NCBI GenBank assembly: GCA_005882995.1
Contig: VBCY01000050.1
Coordinates: forward strand, 1 to 51,205
Direction: 5' to 3'
From: Betaproteobacteria bacterium
GTDB lineage: Bacteria > Pseudomonadota > Gammaproteobacteria > Burkholderiales > Casimicrobiaceae
Length of the DNA: 51,205 nt
Shown here piece after piece: positions 18,210-27,122 of the stretch. A program made the translations under genes and the position numbers. Each line of letters begins with the position of its first letter. Position 1 is the stretch's first letter. Below the pieces are notes generated by a model. That model was not told the DNA's origin. It saw only the letters and a list, made by a program, of their open reading frames with translations, and did no database searches.

Positions 18210-19239
18210 GTCTGCGAACAAGCTGGTCGTCGAAGGGTTGTATCTGCAATACGGCGACAACCCGATACTGAAGGGCGTGTCTCTCACGCTTAATCCGGGC
18301 GAAGTGGTGGCGTTGCTCGGCGCTTCAGGGAGCGGCAAGACCACGCTTCTTCGGGCTGTTGCGGGGTTGGAGCAGCCGAACGAAGGTCGCATCGCCATCG
18401 GCGCAACCGTGCTCTATGACGGTGCAGCCAAGGTCGAGCTTCCGGTGGAGAAGCGCAATCTGGGCTTGGTCTTCCAGTCCTATGCCCTTTGGCCGCACCG
18501 CACAGTCTTCGAAAACGTCGCTTATGGCTTGCGTCTGCGCTCGAAGGACGCCGGCGACGTCGAGCGCCGAGTCCACGAAGCGCTGACCAATCTAGGCCTG
18601 AGCGCGCTCTCGCAGCGCTTGCCGCACCAGCTCTCCGGCGGCCAGCAGCAGCGCGTGGCGATTGCGCGAGCGCTGGTCTACAACCCGCCGGTGGTGCTCA
18701 TGGACGAGCCCTTGTCCAACCTCGATGCCAAATTGCGCGAGGAAGCGCGGGCCTGGCTGGCGATGGCGATGTCGGACCGCATTCTGCTGCTCAACTACGG
18801 ACGCATCGAGCAACAGGGCACGCCCGAGGAGATGTACGACCGGCCACAGACGCAGTTCAGCGCCGAATTCATGGGCAGCAACAACCAACTTCCCGGCAAG
18901 GTCGCGCAGGTTGTTGACGGTCGAGCGATGCTGGAAGGAGACGGCTGGCGATTGTGGGGTACGGCTCGGGGAAACCTCAAGACCGGCGACGTCGCCACCG
19001 GTGTCATCCGTCTCGAGCGCACTCGCATTGCCAACGGTGAGGGCGACAACCGTGTGCGAACCGAGCTCATCACCGACATGTTTCTCGGCGATCGGCGCGA
19101 AAATCTTTTCCAGCTCGGCGCACTGCGTCTGCGCTGTTACGGCAAAACGACCAACGGCACCACGTGCTGGCTCGAGCTGCCGCAGGAACATCTGTGGATC
19201 TTCGCGCGTCCGCAGGAGCTGCGATCGGACCACGTATAA
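18202..19239 (+). CDS. Iron ABC transporter ATP-binding protein lacking the H-loop segment
   Basis: 345 aa FbpC/PotA-like ATPase. Walker A is GASGSGKTT (40-48), Q-loop LVFQSYALWPH (Q92), signature LSGGQQQRVAIARAL (144-158), Walker B VVLMDEP (164-170) and D-loop SNLDAKLREE (172-181). After EARAWL (186) the protein jumps directly to AMAMSDRILLLN. Family members have about 20 residues here containing the VTHDQ switch His, so the H-loop is absent without loss of frame (junction at 18759/18760). The C-terminal TOBE-like domain (about 220-345) is present. If real, ATP hydrolysis should be crippled. Third gene of the operon, followed by a terminator. Confidence 0.9.
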   Translation: MNKSANKLVVEGLYLQYGDNPILKGVSLTLNPGEVVALLGASGSGKTTLLRAVAGLEQPNEGRIAIGATVLYDGAAKVELPVEKRNLGLVFQSYALWPHRTVFENVAYGLRLRSKDAGDVERRVHEALTNLGLSALSQRLPHQLSGGQQQRVAIARALVYNPPVVLMDEPLSNLDAKLREEARAWLAMAMSDRILLLNYGRIEQQGTPEEMYDRPQTQFSAEFMGSNNQLPGKVAQVVDGRAMLEGDGWRLWGTARGNLKTGDVATGVIRLERTRIANGEGDNRVRTELITDMFLGDRRENLFQLGALRLRCYGKTTNGTTCWLELPQEHLWIFARPQELRSDHV

Positions 19240-19330
19240 TTGCATCGTCAAAGTTTTCGGACGAAATGCTCGCGCAGGCGCTGTCTGCGATCGGCAAGCG
19301 CACGGCGTAGCGCGCGAGGTAAAATGACGC

Positions 19331-19362
19331 GGCCGGGCGGCGCAAGTCGCCCGGCCTTTTTT
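19331..19362 (+). terminator. Rho-independent terminator after the iron ABC operon
   Basis: Perfect 9-bp stem GGCCGGGCG (19331-19339) / CGCCCGGCC (19348-19356), 8-nt loop, then six T (19357-19362). It lies 91 bp after the ATPase stop and 20 bp before the uppP start, separating the two operons. Confidence 0.93.
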
Positions 19363-19382
19363 GTCGCTTCAGGGAGTCGACG

Positions 19383-20210
19383 ATCGAACCGAACCTTTTC
19401 AGCGCGGCGATTCTTGGCGTCGTCGAGGGTCTGACCGAATTCCTTCCCGTATCCAGCACCGGACATTTGATCGTCGCCGGATCCCTTCTCGGCTACACGG
19501 GCGAACGCGCAAAACTCTTCGAGATCGTCATCCAGGCGGGTGCCATCCTCGCCGTCTGCTGGGAGTATCGGGTAAAGCTCCTGGCGGTCGCTCGAGGCTT
19601 GTTTACAGACGCTTCGGCGCAGCGCTTTGTGTTGAATCTCTTCGTCGCCTTTCTTCCAGCGGCGATATTGGGTCTTGCCTTGGGGTCGGCGATCAAAGCG
19701 CACCTGTTCGCGCCGGTACCTGTCGCGTCCGCCTTCGTCATCGGCGCATTCATCATCCTGTGGGTCGAGCGGCTGCAAAAGCGCAATGCAACTGCCAAGC
19801 GCATCGAGAACATCGACGACATACGTTGGCCGGATGCGCTCAAGATCGGCTTGGCGCAATCCCTGGCGCTCATTCCGGGAACTTCGCGCTCTGGAGCGAC
19901 CATTATTGGTGGCATGCTCTTTGGCTTGTCACGCGTCGCAGCCACCGAGTTTTCATTTTTTCTCGCCATACCGACGCTCCTCGCGGCAACCGGCTACGAG
20001 TTTGTAAAAAACCGTGCGCTGCTTGTCGGCAGCGATCTTTCCATGATCGGCGTCGGATTCATCGTCGCGTTCGTCAGCGCTTTTCTGGTGGTGCGCTGGC
20101 TCCTGCGCTACGTCGCGCATCATGACTTCGTGCCGTTTGCGTGGTATCGCATCGCCTTCGGTGTCGTCATTTTGGGCACGGCGTGGGCCGGCCTCGTGCG
20201 CTGGGATTGA
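19383..20210 (+). CDS. uppP: Undecaprenyl-diphosphatase UppP/BacA with non-canonical (ATC) apparent start
   Basis: 275 aa if begun at ATC 19383. Membrane enzyme that dephosphorylates undecaprenyl-PP to recycle the cell-wall carrier lipid. Both catalytic regions are present: [19 protein letters not shown] at the start and [14 protein letters not shown] in the second half; about 8 helices. The in-frame codons from the stop at 19320-19322 to the conserved [10 protein letters not shown] contain no ATG, GTG or TTG. An ATC at 19383 lies 6 bp after AGGGAG (19371-19376), exactly where Met is expected before [15 protein letters not shown] at 19467 is too late, as it would remove the first active-site motif. 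Either an AUC start or a sequence error. Confidence 0.93.
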   Translation: MEPNLFSAAILGVVEGLTEFLPVSSTGHLIVAGSLLGYTGERAKLFEIVIQAGAILAVCWEYRVKLLAVARGLFTDASAQRFVLNLFVAFLPAAILGLALGSAIKAHLFAPVPVASAFVIGAFIILWVERLQKRNATAKRIENIDDIRWPDALKIGLAQSLALIPGTSRSGATIIGGMLFGLSRVAATEFSFFLAIPTLLAATGYEFVKNRALLVGSDLSMIGVGFIVAFVSAFLVVRWLLRYVAHHDFVPFAWYRIAFGVVILGTAWAGLVRWD

Positions 20211-21157
20211 AGCAGCGCCTGCAAACGGCTGCGGCCAGTCAGGCAGGATTGGACTGGAGCGGTCCCGTGCTCGCTGTGGTCGGTGTGCTGGGTTTCTCGT
20301 TCAAGGCGATCCTGATCAAGCTCGCCTACGCTTGGACCCCGATCGATGCGCTGACGCTGCTCACCCTGCGCATGATTTATTCGGCGCCGTGCTTTGCACT
20401 GATGGCATGGTGGGCAGCCGGGCGAGGTGGCGCACCGACGATCGGGCGGAAGGACTGGATAGTTCTGGCATGGCTCGGTTTCATCGGTTATTACGTCGCG
20501 AGCCTTCTCGACTTCATCGGCCTCGAATACATCACCGCAGCGCTCGAGCGGCTGATACTGTTTCTCTACCCGACGCTGGTCGTGCTGCTCTCGGCGGCTT
20601 TGTTCAGGCAGCGCATCAGCGGACGCATCATGGGAGCGCTGGCGCTCTCCTACGCCGGCATCCTTCTCGTATTCCTGTTCGACCTGAATTTTGCCGGCAC
20701 AGCGCGCGCACTTTGGATCGGAAGCGGGCTGGTTTTTGGCGGCGCGTTCTGCTACGCGTTGTATCTGATCGGCTGCGGGCCGATCATCGTCCGGCTGGGC
20801 AGCTTGCGTTTCATCGCCTGGGCGATGTTGATTTCTTCGGCGTTCGTATTCGCGCAGTTTCTGGCGACGCGCCCCATTGAAGCGCTCGCTGCGCCGTCGT
20901 CCATCCAGGTTCTATCCGTCGCCATGGCGCTGTTCTCAACGGTATTACCCACCTTCTTCATCGCCGAGGCGATCAAGCGCATCGGCGCCAACCGGACTTC
21001 GCTCATCGGCTCGCTGGGACCGGTGTTCACCATCGCTCTGGGCTATTGGATCCTCGGCGAACCCGTACACGCGACGCAAATGATTGGCGTCGCGCTCGTG
21101 CTCATCGGCGTGACCCTGGTGACGTTGCGCCCGAAGGCGGCGTCGTTAGCGGCTTAA
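20207..21157 (+). CDS. EamA (DMT superfamily) transporter
   Basis: 316 aa with ten predicted helices in two EamA halves (about 15-150 and 160-300). Typical blocks are [56 protein letters not shown] and, near the end, [37 protein letters not shown]. Substrate unknown; likely a small-molecule or amino-acid exporter. The preferred start is a TTG at 20207 that overlaps the uppP stop (TTGA), giving KQRLQTAAA...; no ATG lies before the first helix. Longer upstream starts would run inside uppP. Confidence 0.85.
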   Translation: MKQRLQTAAASQAGLDWSGPVLAVVGVLGFSFKAILIKLAYAWTPIDALTLLTLRMIYSAPCFALMAWWAAGRGGAPTIGRKDWIVLAWLGFIGYYVASLLDFIGLEYITAALERLILFLYPTLVVLLSAALFRQRISGRIMGALALSYAGILLVFLFDLNFAGTARALWIGSGLVFGGAFCYALYLIGCGPIIVRLGSLRFIAWAMLISSAFVFAQFLATRPIEALAAPSSIQVLSVAMALFSTVLPTFFIAEAIKRIGANRTSLIGSLGPVFTIALGYWILGEPVHATQMIGVALVLIGVTLVTLRPKAASLAA

Positions 21158-21182
21158 GCGGCTCGCAACCGGCAGGGCGACT

Positions 21183-22202
21183 TCACAGCGTCGCATCCAG
21201 CGTCCGGAAGGTTCGCTCCAGCGCCCGCGTAACGCGCGCAAGCCGTTCGTAATCGACCTTGTCCGGCGTGTCCTGCGCCGTGTGGTAGTAGGGATAGCGA
21301 TAGAGCGCGGTGTCCGTGATCATGAGCGCGCGATAGCCTTGCTCCCAGAACGATCTCTGGTCCGACCAGTCCACGCCGGGAATGAACGCGGGCGCCGCGA
21401 TGCCTTCGGAAGGAAACGCTGCCTCCTCCCGGAATGCGCTGATCGTCTGCTGCAGCAGTGCTCGGGAGCCCAGATTCGCAACGAACGCAAGGAAATCGCC
21501 GCGATGCGGATAGAAAAGACCTAGCGGAAACGGGTAATGCTGGCTTCCCGGTTGCTGCGAGTAGTACCCGATCGTCTCCAGCGAGAACATCGCGACAATG
21601 CGTTCGTTTCGCGCACGGGCGCCGCGCGCGTGCACTTGGCTCCCCATCTCGCCGCTGCGGAAGAATGGCGGCTCCTCATTGACGAACAGCACGAAGCGCC
21701 AGGTGTGCGTCGGCATCCACTGGCGAAGCGCGCGCGCCAGCTCGATCACCGCCGCGACGCCGGAGCCGTTGTCATTCGCGCCCGGCGCGCCGTGCACCGA
21801 ATCGTAGTGAGCGCCGACGACGACGATCTCGTCGGCACGCGAGGTCCCTTTCAACTCGACCAGCACGTTACGCACGGCTGTGCCGCCGCTCTCGTATTCC
21901 TCGCTACGAACTTGGTAACCCGCTCCGGCGAGGCTCGCTTCGATATGGAGAGCAGCGGCCTCGAGGCGATCGAGCTTCCAGACGTTGCGTTCGCTGGAAG
22001 CGATCTCGCTGATGTGCCCCTTCAGTCGCTCTTGGAGCGCGCGATCGTCATCGGACAGCGGCGGCAGCGAAGAAGACCAGGAGCGCCCGGGTATCCCCAC
22101 CATGTACCAGAACAGCGCAGCGATAGCGACTGCGATGAGCGCGACGACCAGCCAAGAAACCACGCGCATACTCTCGTTCCGGCCACCGGACCGGAATGTC
22201 AT
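21183..22202 (-). CDS. M28 family zinc aminopeptidase-like, membrane-anchored
   Basis: 339 aa from the ATG at 22202, which has AGG 6 bp upstream; GTG 22232 or ATG 22223 are alternatives. A single hydrophobic anchor (VVSWLVVALIAVAIAALFW) near residue 15-33 precedes a periplasmic M28 domain. The di-zinc ligand motifs are visible: GAHYDSVHG (His), GANDNGSGVAA (bridging Asp), VNEEPPFF (Glu pair), SLETIGYY and the final YYHTAQDTPDKVD (His). It probably releases N-terminal residues from peptides in the periplasm. Convergent with the EamA gene; the stops are 25 bp apart. Confidence 0.88.
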   Translation of the reverse strand: MTFRSGGRNESMRVVSWLVVALIAVAIAALFWYMVGIPGRSWSSSLPPLSDDDRALQERLKGHISEIASSERNVWKLDRLEAAALHIEASLAGAGYQVRSEEYESGGTAVRNVLVELKGTSRADEIVVVGAHYDSVHGAPGANDNGSGVAAVIELARALRQWMPTHTWRFVLFVNEEPPFFRSGEMGSQVHARGARARNERIVAMFSLETIGYYSQQPGSQHYPFPLGLFYPHRGDFLAFVANLGSRALLQQTISAFREEAAFPSEGIAAPAFIPGVDWSDQRSFWEQGYRALMITDTALYRYPYYHTAQDTPDKVDYERLARVTRALERTFRTLDATL

Positions 22203-22359
22203 TTTAGCCTCGCGCGTATTCATCGTTGTCACCGAAGAGCCATCAGAAACGTGTCTATGCTAGCGAACCTCTCCTGCGATCGGTGGGGGAACGGTGCCCC
22301 GCGTATACTCAAAAGGAACCCCTGCTTCACGAATTGGACAAACTCGACAGGAGACTCGA

Positions 22360-23847
22360 ATGGCCCCCGATAGTCTGGAACGGCGGGCGCCCATCGCGCT
22401 CAAGGACGGCGCCCTGCTGCGCCAGCAGTGTCTGGTCGGCGGCAGTTGGGTCGATGCCGACTCGGGGGCCACGTTCGATGTCGTGAATCCCGCGACCGGT
22501 GCGCGCATCGGCAGCGCACCCATGATGGGTGCTTCCGAGACGCGAGCCGCCATCGAAGCGGCGGACCATGCGTGGGCAGGATGGCGCAGCAAGACGCCGA
22601 AGGAGCGCGCCGCGATCATGCGCATATGGTCGGAGCTGCAGCTAGCTCACTCCGATGATCTCGCTTTGATACTCACGATGGAGCAAGGCAAGCCTCTCGC
22701 CGAATCCAAAGGCGAGATCTCCATGGGCGCCGCATACACCGAATGGTTCGCGGAAGAGGCGAAGCGCATCTACGGCGACGTCATTCCGACGGTCGGAAAC
22801 GATCGACGGCTCCTGGTGATCAAGCAACCGGTCGGAGTTTGCGCTGCGATCACGCCTTGGAATTTTCCCTCGTCGATGATCACGCGTAAGGTCGCACCTG
22901 CCTTGGCAGCAGGTTGCACCGTAGTGATCAAACCGGCCGAAGCCACGCCTTACTCGGCACTGGCGCTTGCCGAGCTCAGTGTCCGCGCAGGATTTCCGTC
23001 CGGCGTTCTCAATGTCGTCACGGGTGAGGCATCCGCCATCGGCGCGGAGATGACGTCCAATCCGACGGTGCGCAAGCTTTCCTTCACCGGCTCGACGGAA
23101 GTCGGCCGGCTGCTGATGAAACAGGTCTCGTCGACCGTCAAGAAACTCTCGCTCGAGCTGGGAGGCAACGCTCCGTTTATCGTCTTCGACGACGCCGATC
23201 TCGACGCAGCCGCTGACGGCGCGATGGTATCCAAATATCGCAACAGCGGACAGACCTGCGTATGCGCCAACCGCCTTTTCGTGCAGGACGGAGTCTATGA
23301 TGCGTTCGCGGCAAAGCTCTCGGAGCGCGTTCGTGCGCTGAGGGTCGGGTTGGGCACGGAGCGGGGCGTCACGCAGGGTCCGCTGATCAACCGCGACGCC
23401 CTGGCGAAGGTCGAAGAACACGTTGCCGACGCCATCGCGCGTGGCGCCAGGGCCGCCGTCGGCGGCAAGCGTCATGCGCTCGGTGGAACCTTCTACGAAC
23501 CTACGGTCCTCACCGACGTCACCGCCGATATGAAGATCTTTCGCGAGGAGACCTTCGGTCCTATAGCGCCTTTGATCCGCTTTCGCACCGATGACGAGGT
23601 GATCGAGCTCGCCAACCGGACGGAATTCGGCCTGGCTTCGTATTTTTATTCGCGCGACATCGGCCGAGTCTGGCGAATTGCCGAGGCGCTCGAATGCGGC
23701 ATGGTCGGCGCCAATACGGGTTTCATCACCACCGAGGTGGCACCCTTCGGCGGCGTCAAGCAGTCGGGGCTTGGGCGCGAGGGATCAAAGTACGGTATCG
23801 ACGAATACGTCGAAGTGAAGTACATCTGCCTCGGCGGAATTTCTTGA
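22360..23847 (+). CDS. gabD: NAD(P)-dependent succinate-semialdehyde dehydrogenase
   Basis: 495 aa aldehyde dehydrogenase of the GabD group. Catalytic Glu266 (LELGGNAP) and nucleophile Cys300 (SGQTCVCANR) have the standard spacing of 34; the cofactor loop is FTGSTEVGRL and ITPWNFPSSMITRK precedes it. The QTCVCANR form with two Cys separated by one residue is characteristic of GabD, which oxidises succinate semialdehyde to succinate. Start ATG at 22360 after CAGGAG (22348-22353). It is monocistronic, with two hairpins just after the stop. Confidence 0.9.
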   Translation: MAPDSLERRAPIALKDGALLRQQCLVGGSWVDADSGATFDVVNPATGARIGSAPMMGASETRAAIEAADHAWAGWRSKTPKERAAIMRIWSELQLAHSDDLALILTMEQGKPLAESKGEISMGAAYTEWFAEEAKRIYGDVIPTVGNDRRLLVIKQPVGVCAAITPWNFPSSMITRKVAPALAAGCTVVIKPAEATPYSALALAELSVRAGFPSGVLNVVTGEASAIGAEMTSNPTVRKLSFTGSTEVGRLLMKQVSSTVKKLSLELGGNAPFIVFDDADLDAAADGAMVSKYRNSGQTCVCANRLFVQDGVYDAFAAKLSERVRALRVGLGTERGVTQGPLINRDALAKVEEHVADAIARGARAAVGGKRHALGGTFYEPTVLTDVTADMKIFREETFGPIAPLIRFRTDDEVIELANRTEFGLASYFYSRDIGRVWRIAEALECGMVGANTGFITTEVAPFGGVKQSGLGREGSKYGIDEYVEVKYICLGGIS

Positions 23848-23972
23848 ACCCCTCTCCCTCCGGGAGAGGGGTGCGCGGCAGCGTGGGTGAGGGTCAAATG
23901 TCACTCGGTTGCGGAATTCTCAATAGTGGCGGGTTGTCCCTCACCCCTGCCCCTCTCCCGCGGGGAGAGGGG
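23848..23972. repeat. Inverted pair of REP family B hairpins between convergent genes
   Basis: Hairpin 1: ACCCCTCTCCC (23848-23858), loop TCC, GGGAGAGGGGT (23862-23872). Hairpin 2: CCCCTCTCCC (23950-23959), loop GCG, GGGAGAGGGG (23963-23972). The flanking GGGTGAGGGTC and CCCTCACCCCTGC are in opposite orientation, so the pair forms a BIME-like inverted unit. It lies between the convergent gabD and Crp-type genes and could end transcription from both sides. Confidence 0.85.
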
Positions 23973-23977
23973 TTGAC

Positions 23978-24628
23978 TTACCATCCCGCCGGCGGTTTCT
24001 TCAGGACGGTGATGGTCCGGTTTTCAACCTTGAGATAGCCGCCGGCCACCAGATCCTTGAGCAATTTACTGATCATGTCGCGCGACGCGCCGACACGCTC
24101 GGCGATATCCTGCTGCGTAAGTTTCTCGGGCACGACCAGCGCGCCGTTGCGCTCCACCGCAAGCGTCATGATCAGGCGAACCAGTCGTCCGTAGACGTCC
24201 GACAGGGCGAGGCTCTTGACGTTTTCTGTGGCAGCTCTGACCCGCTGGATGAGCTTGCCGATGAGATGCATCGCGAACTCCGGATATTCGAGCAGGAACT
24301 CACGGAAGCTCGCCCGGTTGATGATGGCGCAGGTCGTCGGCTCGACGGTCATGACGGATGCGGAGCGCGGGCTTCCGTCGAGCGACATTTCACCTATGTA
24401 TTCACCGGGGCCGAAGAAGCTCAGCACGATTTCGCGTCCCGCCGCATTGCTGGCGAAGACCTTCACCCTGCCCGCCAGGACGATGTACAGCGAATCGCCC
24501 GTGTCCCCTTCGTTGATGAGAATCGTGCCCTTGGGAAAACTCCGGACGACGCCGCCGGCGGCAATCGCTCGCCGCGTCTCCTCGGTAAGCGGCGCCAGAA
24601 CTTCGCTTACGACAGCGGTTTTTTCCAT
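23978..24628 (-). CDS. Crp/Fnr family transcriptional regulator
   Basis: 216 aa. cNMP-binding beta roll about 15-125: FPKGTILINEGDTGDSLYIVLAGRVKVF, FFGPGEYIGEMSLDGSPRSASV (the phosphate-binding cassette normally G-E-x-x-L-x-x-x-x-R-x-A is present). A long helix follows, then a C-terminal Crp-type HTH (about 165-215) with LTQQDIAERVGASRDMISKLLKDL. No FNR Cys ligands are present in the N-terminus. It is probably cAMP- or other cyclic nucleotide-responsive. Start ATG at 24628 (MEKTAVVSE); the upstream extension from 24685 adds an unconserved tail. A class III cyclase exists in this window at 46618. Confidence 0.9.
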   Translation of the reverse strand: MEKTAVVSEVLAPLTEETRRAIAAGGVVRSFPKGTILINEGDTGDSLYIVLAGRVKVFASNAAGREIVLSFFGPGEYIGEMSLDGSPRSASVMTVEPTTCAIINRASFREFLLEYPEFAMHLIGKLIQRVRAATENVKSLALSDVYGRLVRLIMTLAVERNGALVVPEKLTQQDIAERVGASRDMISKLLKDLVAGGYLKVENRTITVLKKPPAGW

Positions 24629-24740
24629 GCGGAACGGTGCAGTTTGCAGTGCAATGCTAGCATGCGTGGAGCATTCTGCGTGCAATCGGCAAGCTCGCCG
24701 AGTTGGCCTGGAGGCGATCGTGTCACGCTATGGACGGCGA

Positions 24741-25991
24741 TCAGTCGTATTTTCGTGCGTCCTCGATCACCTTGCCGTCGTTGGCGAGCTGACCGGGAGC
24801 GTGAAATGCAACCTCCCCGCGCAGCTTGGTAACGTCGCGTATGGAAGTGGCGAGCGCATCGGCATGCGATGACGCATTGCTGGGCACTTCGACGTGGAGC
24901 GTCATCCGATCCACGCCTTCTGGATTATCGACGACCAGACGCGCGCGCATGATCTCCGGGTGGCGCTTGACGATCTGCGCGACCTGCGAAGGATGCACGA
25001 ACATGCCCTTCACCTTGGTCGTCTGATCGGCGCGCCCGAGCCAACCCTTGAGACGTACATTGGTTCGTCCGCACGCCGAAGCGCCGGGGATGATCGCCGA
25101 AAGATCCCCTGTGCCGAAGCGTATCAGCAGGTAGTCCGCGTTGCCCAGCAACGTGACGACGACTTCTCCAACGTCGCCGGGTGCCACGACATCGCCGGTT
25201 CCCGGGCGGACGACTTCCACCAGCACGCCCTCATCGACGATGAGACCCTCGTGCGCCTCTGATTCGTAGGCGATGCTACCGACGTCCGCGGTGGCGTAGA
25301 CCTGGTACGCAGCAATGCCGCGTTTGAGCAGCGCTTCCTTCAAGGCAAGCGGAAAGGCTTCGCCTGAAACGACGGCTTTCTTGAGCTTTGGAAGCGCCAC
25401 GCCCAGCTCGTCGGCCTTCTCCAGGATGATCTTCAAGAACGACGGAGTGCCGACGTATGCGTCCGCTTCGAGCTGCGACATGGCCTGGAGCTGTTGCTCG
25501 GTCTGACCGGTGCCGCCCCGAAACACGGTGCAACCCAGCGCTCTCGCGCCGCTCTCGAGCATCGCGCCACCAGGAGTGAGATGGTACGAAAAGCAGTTGT
25601 GCACCAGGTCGCCGGCGCGAAACCCAGCGGCAAAAAGTGCGCGGGCAAGCCTCCAGTAATCGGGTTCACTGCCCTCCGGCTCGTACAGCGGCCCTGGCGA
25701 TGCAAACACCAGCGCCGCTCGCCGCGACTTAGCGCCCCAGCCGCTGGCGGCGAAGCCGCCGAACGGCGGATTCTCCTTCTGCAACTCGACCAGCTCCGAC
25801 TTGCGCACAACCGGCAGCTTCGCCAGCGCCGCGAGCAACGTCACTTCAGAGGGATTCACGTCGGCGAGCAGACGCGCATACGCGTGCGTATTCGATTTGG
25901 CGTACGCGAGCTGCGAGCGCAATGCCGCGAGCTGCGCGCGCTGGCGTGTCTCGGGATCGCGGGTCTCTAGAGTGTCGAAGTGTTGGGCCAT
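24741..25991 (-). CDS. PaaK-like AMP-binding acyl/aryl-CoA ligase
   Basis: 416 aa adenylate-forming enzyme related to phenylacetate-CoA ligase. N-terminal RDPETRQRAQLAALRSQLAYA and LPVVRKSEL match PaaK-type proteins; YVGTPSFLKIILEKA, VVSGEAFP, YATADVGSIAYE (the adenylation A5-like block), LLIRFGTGDLSAI and GRADQTTKVKGMFVHPSQV follow. It activates a carboxylic acid as its CoA thioester; the substrate is unknown but not necessarily phenylacetate. It sits at the 3' end of the Liv-type cluster, 193 bp after livF. Pairing of a second CoA ligase with the transporter fits uptake and activation of an aromatic or acidic substrate. Confidence 0.85.
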   Translation of the reverse strand: MAQHFDTLETRDPETRQRAQLAALRSQLAYAKSNTHAYARLLADVNPSEVTLLAALAKLPVVRKSELVELQKENPPFGGFAASGWGAKSRRAALVFASPGPLYEPEGSEPDYWRLARALFAAGFRAGDLVHNCFSYHLTPGGAMLESGARALGCTVFRGGTGQTEQQLQAMSQLEADAYVGTPSFLKIILEKADELGVALPKLKKAVVSGEAFPLALKEALLKRGIAAYQVYATADVGSIAYESEAHEGLIVDEGVLVEVVRPGTGDVVAPGDVGEVVVTLLGNADYLLIRFGTGDLSAIIPGASACGRTNVRLKGWLGRADQTTKVKGMFVHPSQVAQIVKRHPEIMRARLVVDNPEGVDRMTLHVEVPSNASSHADALATSIRDVTKLRGEVAFHAPGQLANDGKVIEDARKYD

Positions 25992-26184
25992 GGGTCTTTT
26001 TGAAGCGGCAAGTCACCAAGTAACAACGATCCGATCGAACGATTGGAAAGCGTCGCGAGCGGGCCCGGATGCGAGGCGTCCCGCAGCGAGGCCCGAGATA
26101 GTACAGGAATAAGTACAGCGAGGGCCGAGCGAGGACACAACAAAGCAAAGCAGCCGGGCCGCGCGGCAGCTTTACAACGGCCGC

Positions 26185-27027
26185 TCAGGCGAGCCAACGC
26201 TTGCGGCGGCGATAATGCTTGACGTCTCGAAACGATTTGCGCCCCGCAGTCGACAATCCGAGATAGAACTCCTTGACGTCCTCGTTCTGCGCAAGATCGG
26301 CCGCGTTACCGTCCATCACCACGCGGCCGTTCTCAAGAATGTAGCCGTAGTCGGCAAAGCGCAATGCCACGTTGGTGTTCTGCTCCGCGAGGAGAAAGCT
26401 TACGTTCTCGTTCTGATTCAAGTTGCGGACGATATCGAAAATCTCTTCGACGATCTGGGGAGCAAGTCCCATCGACGGCTCGTCGAGCAGAATCATCGAA
26501 GGCCGCGCCATCAACGCTCGGCCCACGGCGGTCATTTGCTGCTCGCCACCGGAGGTATAACCGGCGAGGCTCGAGCGCCGTTGCTTCAGACGCGGGAAAT
26601 AGTGATAGACCTTGGCCAGAGCGTCCTTGAGCTCCGCCCGCGAAGCGCTGCGAGTGAAAGCTCCCGCCAAAAGATTTTCCTCAACGCTCAAGTGCCCGAA
26701 GCAATGCCGTCCCTCCATCACCTGGCACACACCCAGACGCACGAGCTCATTGGGAGTGAGCCTGTCGACGCGACGACCGCCGAACTCGACGCTCCCTTTG
26801 GTAACTTCCCCGCGTTCGGCTCGAAGCAGATTCGAAATCGCCTTGAGCGTGGTCGTCTTGCCTGCGCCGTTGGCGCCCAGCAGGGCGACGATCTTGCCCT
26901 GTGGGACTTCGAGCGATACACCCTTCAACACCAGGATGACGTGGTCGTAGATCACCTCGATGTTGTTGACCGACAAATAGGCCTTGACGGCCTGCGGCGC
27001 CGTGCCGGTCTCGCTACGGCTGATCAT
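26185..27027 (-). CDS. livF: Branched-chain-type ABC transporter ATP-binding protein (LivF)
   Basis: 280 aa LivF-type ATPase. Walker A GANGAGKTT, LivF-type signature YTSGGEQQMTAVGRAL, Walker B MILLDEPSMGLAP and H-loop-region LLAEQNTNVAL (as usual in LivF, no THD). The start ATG at 27027 is taken because the upstream extension to 27249 is antisense-like over livK. A 95-bp gap separates it from livK. The C-terminal AGRKSFRDVKHYRRRKRWL tail is typical of LivF in clusters that also contain acyl-CoA ligases. It works with the livG, livH and livM products encoded beyond the DUF6351/tannase insertion. Confidence 0.93.
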   Translation of the reverse strand: MISRSETGTAPQAVKAYLSVNNIEVIYDHVILVLKGVSLEVPQGKIVALLGANGAGKTTTLKAISNLLRAERGEVTKGSVEFGGRRVDRLTPNELVRLGVCQVMEGRHCFGHLSVEENLLAGAFTRSASRAELKDALAKVYHYFPRLKQRRSSLAGYTSGGEQQMTAVGRALMARPSMILLDEPSMGLAPQIVEEIFDIVRNLNQNENVSFLLAEQNTNVALRFADYGYILENGRVVMDGNAADLAQNEDVKEFYLGLSTAGRKSFRDVKHYRRRKRWLA

Positions 27028-27122
27028 TGCACAAGGTCGAGTTTGATTTACCGGCCGATGCGCCGTTGGACATCGCGCCGGCCCGCCCCCGTGAACGGGA
27101 GCAGGCCGAGCGCGTCTAGAGA

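Noticed and set aside
17373-18398. 341-codon minus-strand frame
   Set aside because: Antisense to the permease and ATPase genes, which are clearly coding; no recognisable domain.
19361-20125. Alternative plus-strand frame over uppP
   Set aside because: The other frame carries both UppP motifs; this one has no known motif.
26000-26184. 193-bp gap after livF with GC-rich GCGAGGC/CGAGGCC motifs
   Set aside because: No coding potential, hairpin with T-run or RNA gene recognised; left unannotated.
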